Positions 42,155-52,525 are shown, counted from the stretch's first letter. The stretch is 64,000 nt of DNA from Symbiodinium microadriaticum (GCA_001939145.1 LSRX01000319.1:595485-659484); one strand, 5' to 3'. Notes: a model not told the origin generated them from the letters alone. Made by a program: numbers and translations.

Positions 42155-42296
42155 GAGAATGAGTCCTGGCCTCGTCTAGCGCTTTTTATCCACCGCAGCG
42201 TTCGTCTCGTAGTCAAACCGATGGGGCAGCTCTTGGACACCTCGAGGGCTCTCTCCATCAGCGTGCCCAGGGCTTGGTTCCCCAGGAACCCCTCAA
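42155..42296 (-). CDS. exon-like island
   Basis: Minus strand. Contains NQALGTLMERALEVSKSCPI and GLTTRRTLRWIKSARRGQD, ending TCCG|GTAATC. It lies between element N and a family A MITE. Unknown protein. Confidence 0.45.
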
Positions 42297-42437
42297 TAAT
42301 AAGGGTACCCTTTTTCTTCATATATTCGGTGTTAATAAGGGGGGCCCCAAGCTCTCAACAATAAGGGTACCCTTTTTCTTAAAATTCGGTTTTAGTATAA
42401 GGGGGGCCCCAAACTAAAGAGGGCAAAAGGGGTACTA
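42295..42437. mobile_element. element N copy 1, left arm duplicated
   Basis: AATAAGGGTACCCTTTTTCT occurs twice (42298 and 42359), each followed by AAGGGGGGCCCCAA. The single right arm is GGGCAAAAGGGGTACTACTG. Confidence 0.65.
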
Positions 42438-42970
42438 CTGGGGCACCCAAAGGGCAGACGAGCCGTGCCAATGACTGCGTACCTGTGAACCTTGAAACTC
42501 AGCGACGCTGCCGGGAAGTTTGTTAAACTCTTTCGTAAAAAAACATGAGCGCAACATTATGCAAGGTACTGTCAGCAGCTGACTGAGCTATAGCCCCACT
42601 GGAATCATAAAACGATTGCGCATGAAGACCAAGCCAACAATTGAAAACGGCCTTCAGATTAGCTTGAAAAGCAGCTTGAAAGCGGGCTACAGCAAAATTC
42701 GCGGCCCAGAGCCAAACTCAACTGCCCTCAGTCCGGAGAGGAAGCACAAGCTCTACTTCATCGCCTTCATGGCTTTCATCGCCTTGGCCAAGGCTCTTCG
42801 GGGGGGCTTCTTTTTGGCGCTTGCCTTGTTTGGGGGGGTGTAGAGCTTGTTATTTGTGAGGTGGTTTAGTGGTTTAGGGTAGATTTTAGGATCGGAGGAT
42901 TAGCGTTGAGGTTGTGGAGTCTCGGCATCGATTGACGCATTTGCAGGGGTTGCTGTAACTTCGCCTTAAG

Positions 42971-43032
42971 ATCCTTCTCAACAACGCCGGCTTGCAGAAG
43001 CAGGTAGATGCAATCAGGGCGACTCCGAAGCG
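42971..43032 (+). CDS. exon-like island ending at GTTTAGGG
   Basis: + strand. Acceptor TTCGCCTTAAG|ATC, encodes ILLNNAGLQKQVDAIRATPK, donor AAGCG|GTTTAGGG. A + strand example of the telomere-like donor. Confidence 0.5.
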
Positions 43033-43399
43033 GTTTAGGGTTTAGCGTGCAGGGCTCAAGAATAGTTTTGGTTGTTTGTGGCTGATATTACTCTTACGTG
43101 GTGCTGCACAAGTGCGGCAATCTGTTTGAGAAGTGAATCTTCGCCACCCACCCCCCGAGCCCCCAACCCCAAACCATTGTCCGAGAAACCCCCAAACTAC
43201 AAAACCAATCAAGAGCAGAGCTCTGTGTGCGCGCCTAAACCCCAAAACTCTAGACCCTAAACCCCTAAACCCCAAAACCCTAAACCCTACACCGTTTAGG
43301 TTGTCAGGCTGAGACCTAAAGTTTACGGAGCGAGCGGCTGCCGCCTTCATCGCCTTCATAGCCTCATGGGGAGGGATTTGGTGCATTCAGTTCTACGGT

Positions 43400-43485
43400 T
43401 TACGGATTAGGGTTTTAGGGTTTAGGGTTTAGGGTTTTAGGGTTTAGGGTTTAGGGTTTTAGGGTTTAGGGTTTAGGGTTGAGGG
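43400..43485 (+). repeat. telomere-like tract with 25-bp period
   Basis: GGTTTTAGGGTTTAGGGTTTA units repeated regularly. Confidence 0.9.
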
Positions 43486-43857
43486 TTGCTGCCATCATAT
43501 TAGTCGTTGGTCTCATGATCTATCTTTACCGAGACTGAGGCTAGATAGGCCCCACAGAAACGCAACGTTTTGGGGCATCTGTCAGGACATCATGGGAGCA
43601 ACCAAATAAGTCCCTAAACCCTGCTTATAAACTAACTTCCCAAATTCCTAGATTCCTAAACCCTATTAAACCCCTAAATTCCTAAACCCTAAACCCTAAA
43701 ACCCAAATCCCAAACCCTAGCAGGCCCCAGTGCCCTTTCCCTACTGGGGGTTGGAAATTCCTGCGGGTGAGAAAAAAACAAAAAGGAAGGCTCGGGTTCT
43801 CGTACCTTTGTCAGGATGTACTTGGCCAGCACCGGGGGTTCCTTTACTTGGTTCCTG

Positions 43858-43957
43858 AGTAGCCTCTTTATACTAAGGGTACCCTTTTTCCTACTATTCG
43901 GTTTTAGTAAGAGGGCCCTAAAATAAAAAGGGCAAAAGGGTACTACTGGGGAGCCTA
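43858..43957. mobile_element. element N copy 2
   Basis: ACTAAGGGTACCCTTTTTCC to AAAAGGGTACTACTGGGGAG. Confidence 0.65.
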
Positions 43958-44040
43958 GTTTAAGGGACACAAGACACAAGTTGCAAAAAAGGGTTCCATG
44001 GTATAGTCCGAAACCCCTTGTACTTGGAGGCTCATGGGTA

Positions 44041-44217
44041 GTTCCATGTGGAGTGTGGTCGATGGAAGTAGCGTCCACTTCCACGGTGCCTGTCAGTCAC
44101 CCCGAGGCGTTGCGAAGCCTGCCTGCAACCTCTGGCTGCACAAGGATGCTGGGGGAGTTCAATGTCTGCAGGCAGCAGTGCCGGAGGATCCAAATCCGCA
44201 AACCTTGGGAAACCTAG
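44041..44217 (+). CDS. coding-like island
   Basis: + strand. Contains MEVASTSTVPVSHPEALRSL and PATSGCTRMLGEF. Other frames are open too, so frame is uncertain. Unknown protein. Confidence 0.3.
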   Translation, partial: VPCGVWSMEVASTSTVPVSHPEALRSLPATSGCTRMLGEFNVCRQQCRRIQIRKPWET

Positions 44218-44401
44218 ACTAGATCCAACCAATTTTTTCCCCTAAACCCTAAACCCTAAACCCTCATGAAGCGACGGAAGATGCAATTTTCTAGGGCCCA
44301 CCACCCTCACCCGCTGTACTCGCTGACCTCTACACCCTACAGGCCTCTTCCCGGGAAGTTACGACACCCCCTTCAAAAAGGCAACTCCTCAACCTAAACC
44401 C

Positions 44402-44495
44402 TACCCAAAGGCTCCAAAGTAGTTCCTTTTTGTGGTTCATATTTAGAATCCTATAAGGTAATACCAAAAAGGAACTACTAAGGAGCCTTTGGGCA
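44402..44495. mobile_element. MITE family A copy 17
   Basis: TACCCAAAGGCTCCAAAG to AAGGAGCCTTTGGGC; compensating change ATA to AAA in both arms, shared with copy 18. Confidence 0.9.
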
Positions 44496-45055
44496 AACCC
44501 TAAACCCTAAACTTCACACCCTAGCCCCTCAAACCTTCTACCCTATAAGCCCTAAACCCCGAACCCCGAAACCCGAACCTTACCAGCAACAACCCTAGAC
44601 CCTAAAACCGTAAACTCGAATCCCTAAGCCCTGAACCCCCGAGTTTCCAACACGGTGATAGCCCCCCCCCCCCCCAGGCTCCCAAGTAGCAAACTATGTC
44701 GGGGATTTTTTAGGGCTCTGGGGTTCCAGGGTATTAGGGTTTTAGGTTTTTGGATTTATAGTGTTTAGGGCTAAAGTATACTGGTGCTTGCTCTTATAGA
44801 AACCCTAGTTTGTCTTATCTTCTTGGAGTTTCTCAAACAAGGGGGGGGCCCTAAACATCCCATTGGATGTAGAGGGACTATGGTGGGGGATTGCAGCGCG
44901 ACCCCCTGAAAAAGGACTCTAAGGCGGTTTTGTGTCAGAAATGCCCTAAACCCGTGACCTCTAGCATGAAACTCTCTAAGCCCTCCACGGTTAGGGTTTA
45001 GGGGTTTTGGGGTTTAGGGGTTTAGGGGTTTGGGGTTATAGGGTTTAGGCTAGGC

Positions 45056-45126
45056 CTGCCTTGGTTCGTGCACCTTGCTTTGCGCCCATCTTGGAAATGA
45101 ACGTCCGCACGGCCGTGTCAGCAGAC
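45056..45126 (-). CDS. exon-like island with a GC donor
   Basis: Minus strand. Acceptor GCAGCTTAG|G, encodes SADTAVRTFISKMGAKQGAR then TKA, donor GGCAG|GCCTAG. Unknown protein. Confidence 0.5.
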
Positions 45127-45385
45127 CTAAGCTGCGCTAAGCTTCGGACCTAAACCCTACCCTAAGGGTCCAAGTAGTCCTTATTTATGGTTTTTGGTAC
45201 CCATAAAGGCCCCAAAGTCCTCAAATAAGGACGACTTGGACCCTTAGGGCTATAAACCCTGAACCCCCTGAAGAATGAGCCCTGCCCAAACATGACTAAA
45301 CTCCTATAAGAGTTTAGGGTTGAAGGTTTTAGGTCTTGGACTTTAGGGTTTAGGCTTCGGGGGACTATGATTTCTGTGAGGGTGT

Positions 45386-45430
45386 GTATATATATATATA
45401 TATATGTATACATATGCATATGCGCATATA
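45386..45430. repeat. (TA)n microsatellite
   Basis: TA/TATG/CATA alternating run. Confidence 0.95.
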
Positions 45431-45550
45431 TAGGGCTTTTTAGTGGCTTCCTTGCGGGGATAGTCTTAGCGTAGTCCAGGGGTCAACTGAAGAGTAAGGT
45501 CTAGAGTTCACCATTAAAGGCCCCCTTGTCTTCCCAAAGGATCCAAAGGA

Positions 45551-45643
45551 CCGAATATAGTAGAATGTAGGCTTTCTATATGAGGAATTACTATTATGAT
45601 TTGGGGGTCTTATGCCCCCATAACAGTACCTAGGACCCTATAT
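45551..45643. mobile_element. MITE family F copy 2 (inverted)
   Basis: TAGTAGAATGTAGGCTTTCT to ACAGTACCTAGGACCCTATA. Confidence 0.7.
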
Positions 45644-45712
45644 ATGGGCTTGTTCACAGGAAAGGTCGCTTCGACCCGGCGACCAGTTGCCTTCAGGTCG
45701 CAGGGCCGAAGA

Positions 45713-45806
45713 TACCCATAGGCTCCAAAGTAGCTCCTTTTTGTGGCTCATATTTAGAATCCTATAAGGTAATACCAAAAAGGAACTACTAAGGAGCCTT
45801 TGGGTA
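45713..45806. mobile_element. MITE family A copy 18
   Basis: TACCCATAGGCTCCAAAG to AAGGAGCCTTTGGGTA; about 95% like copy 17. Confidence 0.9.
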
Positions 45807-46084
45807 AGTCTGCACGACCCAGAATCTACAGTTGAAATCCCTAACGTTAACGGCCCATAAAACCCCAAGGCTCATTTAGGAATCAAGTGATGGTCCAAGG
45901 CAGGGAATCCTGCAGATATGGAGTCCCCCAGACCTAAGATACCGGTATTTTTTAAAAAGGCCGATGAGGGGATACAATACTTATTAATATATCGACCATG
46001 AGGAGTTCCTTTACAGGTTCCTTAGAGGCTTTCTTGGAAGGAGCCCTTGTGGTAGCCCCTGAAGCCTAAGTTTAAGAATGCTAA

Positions 46085-46230
46085 ACCCCTGAAACCCTTA
46101 ATAAGGAGCAGCCCTTAGAAAGGAGCCTTTAAAAGGGAACCCCTGATAACGAGCCCTTAAAGGAGCCCTTAAAAAGGCACCCAAACTAAGCCCTCAAAAA
46201 GGAGCCCTTCATAAAGTTCCTACCTGGGTC
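46085..46230 (+). repeat. AAGGAGCCCTTAAAA minisatellite
   Basis: Imperfect ~20-bp units. The same units resume at 46560-46690, on the other side of a coding-like block. Confidence 0.75.
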
Positions 46231-46560
46231 ACGCGGGTGCTGCAAGTAAGCCTCACAGACAGTTGGCCTTTGCCGCAGTCGTTCTTCCGCGTTACAACTC
46301 GCAAGCTGCGGTCCGTCAAAAATTGTCGCTTGACGTAGCTTGCAAGCTGCTTCTGGTTCACGACGCGCGAGCTGAGCTGCCACGTTCCGATTCGGTCCGG
46401 AGCCCCGTGTCTCGGCCGGCCTGCGTTTTCGGCGGAGGGCCGTGGTGATGAGTGGCCAGCTTCCACACCGCCCGCGTCCTGGTGGAGTCGCAATGCACGG
46501 CAACGGGACGCCAAGTGCACGACTTGGTGCAGCTTCGGCATGGCACGCGGAACAATGCAT
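46214..46560 (-). CDS. coding-like block inserted in a minisatellite
   Basis: Minus strand, GC-rich. Ends ACCCAG|GTAGGA, a good donor. Two frames are open throughout: one with NQKQLASYVKRQFLTDRSLR, another with EERLRQRPTVCEAYLQHPRD. I cannot tell which is used. Flanked on both sides by the same AAGGAGCCC minisatellite, as if inserted. Confidence 0.4.
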
Positions 46561-47324
46561 TCCCGTCCCTTAAAGGAGCCCCCTAAAAAAGGAACCCTTA
46601 AAGGAGCCCTCACACAGGAGTCCTTAATAAGGAGCCTCCTAAAAAAGGAACCCTTACAGGAGCCCTTCACAAAATCGATGCTTACAGGGGAACCTCTAAA
46701 CCCTAAACCCCTAAACCCCTAAACCCCTAAACCCCTAAGAAAGTTGGGGGTATAGTTTTTTGGGGGGTTAGGGCTTAGAAAGTTGGGGGTATAGATTTTT
46801 GAGGGCTTGGGGCTTAGAAAGTTGGGGGTGTAGTTGTTTTAGGGTTCAGGGCTTGGGGTACAGGGTTTAGGGTGTAGGGCTTAAGCTTAGAAGGTTGGGG
46901 TTTTGGGGTTTAGGGGTTTAGGGCTACAGGTTTAGGGGTTACCTGAACCCCAAAAGCTGCAGAATAGCAGACTTTCAAAGGTTTTGAGCCATGAGTTTAC
47001 CTACTTTTGGGTGATTTAGGTAGGGTATCAGATTTAGGGTTGGAGCCTTGAGGTTCCTGGTAGCTGGCTTAGTAACTTAGGGGTTGGGGCATAAGGTTCG
47101 GGGTTTAGGGCTTAGGGTTCAGGGTATAAGGTTGAGGGGTTCGGGCACGAAGTTTAGGGTTTAGGGCTTCGGGTTCAGGGTGTAAGGTTGAGGGATTAGA
47201 GCATAAAGTGCGGGGTATGGGGCTTAGGGCTCAGGGCAACAGGTTTAGGGGGAGATTTTCGGGTTTAGGGCTTCGGGTTCACGGTACAGGGTTTTGGTTA
47301 AGGCCTTAGGGTTCAGGGCAAAAG

Positions 47325-47388
47325 GTCCTGATGGCCAAGTACAAGCTGGAAACAGATGCCTCGACATGGACACTACCCTCCTCTGTTC
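47325..47388 (+). CDS. exon with consensus donor
   Basis: + strand. Acceptor GGCAAAAG|GTC. Encodes VLMAKYKLETDASTWTLPSS, donor GTTC|GTAAGT. Unknown protein. Confidence 0.5.
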
Positions 47389-47502
47389 GTAAGTTCACCA
47401 GACCCCACACCCTAAATCCCAAACCCCTAAACCCCTAACCTTTAAACCCTAAATCTTAAACCCTAAACCCTAAATAATTGATTACGCCCCCTCACTTCGT
47501 AC

Positions 47503-47688
47503 CTGAGCCCCGTAATTCGACCTGAACTCCAACTCTGCAGCCCCCCGCATTTTCGACAGCCCAGGCGCTTCGTGAACTTGTAGGTCTTGCGGACATAGGC
47601 CATGGTTGCCTTCGCGTTTGGCTTTGAGGCCGTTCCGCAAGATTCATGAGCCTGAACGTCGCCTCCCACAAGAACGGGCCTCTATGGC
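47503..47688 (-). CDS. exon-like island with a CxxCG motif
   Basis: Minus strand. Contains KATMAYVRKTYKFTKRLGCR then KCGGLQSWSSGRITGLR, donor CTCAG|GTACGA. A CRKCGG motif with basic flanks suggests half of a zinc site. Unknown protein. Confidence 0.5.
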
Positions 47689-47739
47689 GAAAGTAATAAG
47701 GTCTGATTGAAAACTTTAGTTGCGAAGTTGGTCCGCCTG

Positions 47740-47835
47740 AACCCTAAACCCTAAACCCTAAACCCTGAACCCTAAACCCTAAACCCTAAACCCTGAACCC
47801 TGAACCCTAAACCCTAAACCCTAAACCCTGAACCG
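47740..47835 (-). repeat. telomere-like tract, C-strand
   Basis: Highly regular CCCTAAACCCTGAACCC units. Confidence 0.9.
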
Positions 47836-47962
47836 TCTTGGAAATTCCAGGTGACGGAGCCCTGAATTAACTGAGACCTACTAAAAGGGCAAGGGAACTT
47901 CGATGCCCTAGTCCTCAGGCCGAACCCTCGACCCTCTAAATCAACCCAGAACCCTACCTGTA

Positions 47963-48022
47963 GCCGAAAACAACCCTACCTTTTTTCGGGTTCCTTAGTA
48001 TGGTTTCGATCTATAGTTCGTT
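47963..48022. mobile_element. MITE family M copy (partial)
   Basis: AACCCTACCTTTTTTCGGGT then TTAGTATGGTTTC; right arm lost. Confidence 0.5.
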
Positions 48023-48076
48023 CAGAAGATACGTCTTGTGGGCCACGGGGAATCCTAGGGTCCACCATGTAGTAGA

Positions 48077-48179
48077 TGGGTAGTTCTCTGAATTAGGGTC
48101 CCTTTCAGGGTCCCTCTTCAGAAGGGTGCAGTAGTAGTTTAGGGACCTAAACCGGGACCCTCAGTTAGAGAGCTACCCA
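48077..48179. mobile_element. MITE family C copy 4
   Basis: TGGGTAGTTCTCTGAATTAG to GTTAGAGAGCTACCCA. Confidence 0.85.
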
Positions 48180-48371
48180 TATACTCTGGCCCTACAGCAC
48201 CAACAAAGGGACTGCTTTAAGTAGTTATATAGGGACTTATAAGACTATATGGTTACATGGACCCTCAGGTCAAAACTCATAAGGTCGGAATATACCTTAA
48301 CTCGCGCATTAAGGAAGCCCCTTATCGTTTAGAGACGTTTGGAGTATGCTACTACTTGTTGATGAAGCACT

Positions 48372-48452
48372 GTGCCCTTGAACTCAGGGGCCCAGCCTTC
48401 TCAATGGCGGAGTAAGTGGAGCGGCCGTCAGTTGTAGGCCTACAGGCTCTGC
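48372..48452 (-). CDS. exon-like island
   Basis: Minus strand. Encodes ACRPTTDGRSTYSAIEKAGP then LSSRAQC; borders uncertain. Unknown protein. Confidence 0.35.
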
Positions 48453-48689
48453 AGATCATCCTCACAGAAGCAGACTTTGATATATGAGGCTATGTTTACT
48501 GTGTTTAGGGGAGCCCTCAAACCCTAAAACCCTAAACCCTCAAAAATGTCCGATACAATGCTGTCCCCAGGCCCCAAAGCACTGGGTATAGATGTGACCT
48601 AAGCCTGGAGGTCTTCCGATTCCTCTTTATTCCAGGTTCCAGGCTTTGGGGACCTTAAGACTGTCTGCTCATGGGGGGACACCCGTTTT

Positions 48690-48870
48690 CGACCTCGTCA
48701 GGGCATAGCAGAGGTTGGCGTTTATGGCTAAATCTAAGGTTTGGGAGACTAAGCAAGCTGCAGAGTTCGAAGTGTCGGGGGTAACGTCCTGTGCAGGCTT
48801 GACTACACAAGCATTGCTAGGCTGCTGGCGATGCTTGTGATGATTCGACACTCGCAGGGACAGAATGATT
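48690..48870 (-). CDS. coding-like island
   Basis: Minus strand. Contains QPSNACVVKPAQDVTPDTSN and SAACLVSQTLDLAINANLCY; no family recognised; borders unclear. Confidence 0.35.
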
Positions 48871-49512
48871 ATACACAACCCCGCAATTCTCCTTCCCTAC
48901 AACCCCGGGAAGGATTCGAACACCAAGTCCTTTTAAAAGGAATTCCTATTAGGGTAGCTGTTACCCGTATAAGGCCTCAAGTTAGGAAGTCAACTTTTTA
49001 CCTCCTCCCGGGGTCGGAGAATCTGGGGATATCTACCGTAAACATCTAAAGCTGGCTAGAGCTCCCTGAAATCCCAGATGTATGAATACCCGGCAGTCGC
49101 AACAGGACGGGAAGGATCACTTCAGAAGTAATCATTAATCCGTCAATTGGAGTCTTTTCTTGGACACTTTACACCCTAAACCAATGGACCAACACTCCAA
49201 ACCCTGAACCCTAAGCGCTCAAGCTAAACCATCCTAAACATTAGAAACACACGCCCCTCTGAATAAACTTAACCCCAATTCAAGCACTACCCGAAGCTGT
49301 CAATGCTCAACAGTCTACCACACCACAACTCACAAACCCAACAGCTAAAGCCTAAACTTTATGCCTTCAGCCGTACACGGCTTAGTTTGATAACAAGACA
49401 CAGCAGAGCAGGACAAACCAAAAAAAAAAAAAAAGGTCCCCTTCGTAGGTCCCCAAAACTTTAAAAGGACCCCCCCCCAAAAAAAAAAGGACTACTAACT
49501 TAGAGAACTCAC

Positions 49513-49863
49513 TCCAAAGACGGTCCTGGCATCCTTCTGCGAGATGCGACCATCGCCTGCACCCTTCACCTGGACTTTGAAGTAGCTAAGGGAGAAAAGA
49601 GTACCAGGACCCTCCAGGTACCTACTATATAGGGCCCTAGGGGCTCTAGTACCCTATATAGTAGGTACCTGGGGGGTTAGGGAAGTATAGACTTTTATTT
49701 TATGAGGGTTCCTTTCAGGGACAGGTCCAATAAAAAAAGTATAGACTTCTATTTTTATAAGGGTTCCTTTCAGGAACAGGTCCAATAAAGAAAAAAAGTA
49801 TTCAAGTATGGTACTCCAGAACCCAGTCACTGCAATGTCCGCAGCCTTCAAGATCGTGCGGTC
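49513..49863 (-). CDS. EF-hand-like gene segment split by element D
   Basis: Minus strand. Acceptor GACCTCAG|GAC; the first exon (49863-49831) reads DRTILKAADIA, 11 codons. Then GTGA (target-duplication copy) plus element D forms a GT...AG intron, and the second exon (49569-49513) reads VKGAGDGRISQKDARTVFG, 19 codons, ending GGA|GTGAGT. GAGDGRISQKDA resembles the loop and helix F start of a degenerate EF-hand repeat. Both exon lengths are multiples of three and the join is in frame. Confidence 0.65.
49570..49826. mobile_element. element D copy 2, introner-like, in coding sequence
   Basis: CTGGACTTTGAAGTA to GTACTCCAGAACCCAG. The 4-bp flanking repeat TCAC lies at 49566-49569 and 49827-49830. 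It contains a nested family E palindrome and a ~55-bp internal tandem duplication (TATAGACTTTTATTTTATGA / TATAGACTTCTATTTTTATA). Confidence 0.9.
49611..49681. mobile_element. MITE family E nested in element D
   Basis: CCAGGTACCTACTATATAGG to CCTATATAGTAGGTACCTGG. Absent from D copy 1. Confidence 0.85.
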
Positions 49864-50162
49864 CTGAGGTCGGGGGGGGGAACGGCTTTTAAAGGGTGTA
49901 TTTGGGGTTTAGGGGGTTTAGGGTTTATCAGGTTTATAGGGTTTTTAGGGTGTTTTAGGGTTTACGGTTTAGGGGTTTAGAGTTTAGGGTTTAGGGTTTA
50001 AGTGTCTAAGGGAACGAACGCATCATCATCCATCACCCGCCGCATGCTGAATGACACACACGCACAGACTCAGACGCACACACGGCAAAAGTTCCTTGAC
50101 CCTCACATATCGCTACGCTGGATTGCTTGCACAAAACAGTCTGTCTGCGCCTACAGCNGAAA

Positions 50163-50244
50163 AGAAAGAGAGAGAGAGAGAGAGGGAGAAAAGAAAGAGA
50201 GAGAGAGAGAGAGAGAGTGAGTGAGTGAGAGAGGGAGAGAGGGA

Positions 50245-50275
<31 letters not shown>

Positions 50276-50278
50276 CAA
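50163..50278 (+). repeat. (GA)n microsatellite
   Basis: GAGAGA runs broken by GGGAAAAGAAAG, with one ambiguous base at 50158. Confidence 0.95.
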
Positions 50279-50355
50279 AGAGAGGCTCCTAAACCCCTAA
50301 ACCCTAAGCCCTAAACCCCTAAACCCTAAACCCTAAACTCCTAAGCCCCTAAGGC

Positions 50356-50448
50356 CTCCAGGACCATGGCAGGCTCGGTCGGCTCCTTTCGCTTCTTCTC
50401 CTCATCGCTCTCCTCCACCCCCATCTTCGGCAGCATCTCGGCAGGAGG
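50356..50448 (-). CDS. exon-like island, acidic/basic linker
   Basis: Minus strand. It starts after CCCCTAAG (telomere-like acceptor) and ends CTGGAG|GCCTTAGG (GC donor). Thirty-one codons, phase 0 at both ends: PPAEMLPKMGVEESDEEKKR then KEPTEPAMVLE. Telomere-like repeats abut both borders. Unknown protein, probably a disordered linker. Confidence 0.6.
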
Positions 50449-50906
50449 CTTAGGGGTTTAGGGTTTAGGGTTTAGGGTTTAGGGGTTTAGGGTTTAGGGT
50501 TTAGGTTTTTGTTTGCTTCTTTCTTCCTGTTTGGAAATAAGAAGGTGCGTTTACTCCTGATTTTTCTCAGGAAGAAAACCGAATGTTAAAATGTGGTTTC
50601 GTTTTATTGCTGAATAGCAGTAACTTTTACTGAGGTTAGTACCATTGCTGTCATAGTTCGCGAACTGTGTTCTATTGACCTCTTGATTGCCGGCTTCAGG
50701 ATTGGAGATCAACTTTCAGAGGTTGGAGATTTCGGTGTTTTCAGGCTTAGAGAGAAGATCTTGTCCAAGATCCGATCTGTGCTGTTTCGAAAAGGCTTGG
50801 AGCTACCCAAACCCTAAACCCGTAACCCCTGTATCCTAAAACTCAAATTACAAAACCCTTAAACCCTAAGCCCCAAATCTCAAACTCTAGACTATACCTG
50901 TAGGGG

Positions 50907-50950
50907 AAAAGACCTACCTTCTTAGGGTGCCTTAATATGGTTTCTATATA

Positions 50951-50990
<40 letters not shown>

Positions 50991-51007
50991 TCCTTAAAAA
51001 AGTGTAG
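50907..51007. mobile_element. MITE family M copy with (AT)n loop
   Basis: GACCTACCTTCTTAGGGTGC left arm; the body is expanded by a (TA)n run at 50944-50990. Confidence 0.55.
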
Positions 51008-51513
51008 GGTTTAGGGTTTAGGGTTAGGGTTCCAAGTCCCCTAACTATGGGTTACAAAGCAACAACCGTCAACTACAATCCCCAGCCCTGTATACCCTGA
51101 AACCTCCGCACCCTACATATCGAAACCCATACACACAAAGCCCTTTTGTAAACCCCAAAAGGTTGGAAACCGGATTAAGGTCAAACAGTGCTGGCATTCC
51201 CTTGGCCTTACTCTCAAGGATTGAGGCTATTGGGTTTCCAACCTTTGGGCTTCTAACGAAAGCAAACCTTCGATGCGCACCAGGCGCATATTTTTTGCCC
51301 TTGATGGTCTTCACACGGCCGTAGTCGATCTTGCGGTACTGCCCCGTCTGGTGCCAAGGCTATAGGGCTCAAGGGCAGGGCATGTGTAAGGGAGAGGTGG
51401 GGACGGGGACGCAAACTGCCCTTTGCTTGCCCTAAACCCTAAACCCTAAACCCAGGGTTGAGGGTTGAAGTTTTGGGCTTGAAGTTTTTCTGGGGGGTCT
51501 GAGGCTTGGGCCC

Positions 51514-51715
51514 TACCCAAAGGCGTCCATAGTAGCTCCTTTTTGTGGTTTGTGTTTGAGTAGTTCTCTAAACTAGTGTCGTCCCTTTTAGGGTCCTTTG
51601 TATAAGGGTGACGTACTATATTAAGGATCCAACAAGGGACCCAAATTTAGAGAACTACCCATTTGGGATCCTATAAGGCAGTCACAAAAAAGGAACTACT
51701 ATGGAGCCTATGGGT
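51514..51715. mobile_element. MITE family A copy 19, split by family C
   Basis: TACCCAAAGGCGTCCATAG to CTATGGAGCCTATGGGTA. A family C element sits in the loop. Confidence 0.9.
51557..51661. mobile_element. MITE family C nested in family A
   Basis: GAGTAGTTCTCTAAACTAG to TTTAGAGAACTACCCA; a TT or TTTG repeat at both borders is a possible target duplication. Confidence 0.85.
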
Positions 51716-51840
51716 AAACCCTAAACTCTTGTAGGGCTTAGGCATAGGGCTCGGGGTCTGGGGCTTGGGCTTGAGAGATCCAAGCAGCTTTCAGACAACC
51801 TGGCGAGAAATCCTCCAGTGTCTTGGCTCCTTGTCTACTA

Positions 51841-51966
51841 TAAAAGAAACTACAGGTGGGGTGTTTGGGCTATATATAGGGCTTCTATAAGGCTTCTATA
51901 TGGTATATAGACCTACTCTAAGGCTCCCTATTACGGTAACTACCCACCTGAAAATGTCCGAGACTA
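51841..51966. mobile_element. MITE family H copy 5
   Basis: AACTACAGGTGGGGTGTTTG to AACTACCCACCTGAAAATG. The right flank matches that of copy 3 for about 50 bases. Confidence 0.9.
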
Positions 51967-52289
51967 CAGCCTAAAGCCGACTGTAAGCCCTGAAGCCTCA
52001 ATAGCTCAAGACCCTAAAACAGGAAGCCTCAGACTGGATTCGCAATATTTGGAAACTTCAACAGCCCTAAATCCCGAAGCCCCCGAAAGCCTGCAGGGTT
52101 TAGGGTTTTAGGGGTTTAGGGCATACAACTCAGTTCTAACCAATACACCCCACATATACTCCACTATACACCAAATGTGTCTCAGGCATGCCCCACTATA
52201 CCGTGCGCTGCACCTTAAACCCTGAACCCTAAACCTGACTAAACCCTTAACCCATAAACCCCTAAACCCTGAACCCCTAAAGCCCTACG

Positions 52290-52386
52290 GTTGACGATAT
52301 AAATCTTGCATTACCCATAACAAGGAATATACCATAATTCCCATAGTTTAGGGTCCTTAAGGTAATGCAGGGATGTCTATCATCAG
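52290..52386. mobile_element. MITE family B copy 5
   Basis: GTTGACGATATAAATCTTGC to GCAGGGATGTCTATCATCAG. It adjoins a minus-strand coding island. Confidence 0.85.
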
Positions 52387-52525
52387 TAGTGCCCTTCGGC
52401 AGGCCTTCGTGCTGCGGGAGATGAGCTTCTTCATCGGAGCCATTCTGTAGAACACTCCACCCACGGTGCTCAGCTGTTCTAGGACTCTCGGGAGCTGACT
52501 TGGCAAAGCTTCGGGCGGCATGGAT
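52387..52525 (-). CDS. exon-like island abutting MITE B
   Basis: Minus strand. Encodes MPPEALPSQLPRVLEQLSTV, GGVFYRMAPMKKLISRSTKA and CRRALL, up to the MITE B border. Hydrophobic/basic helical pattern. A second frame is also open. Unknown protein. Confidence 0.45.

Noticed and set aside
42616-42843. 75-codon + ORF with a hydrophobic end
   Set aside because: Plausible but without splice support or a distinctive motif; left out of the gene list.
48890-48935. tRNA-like T-arm on the minus strand (GTGTTCGAATCC)
   Set aside because: The stems flanking TTCGAAT do not pair and no D-arm or acceptor stem is found.
50002-50278. Glu/Arg repeat and Ser/Leu repeat frames
   Set aside because: (GA)n microsatellite read on both strands.
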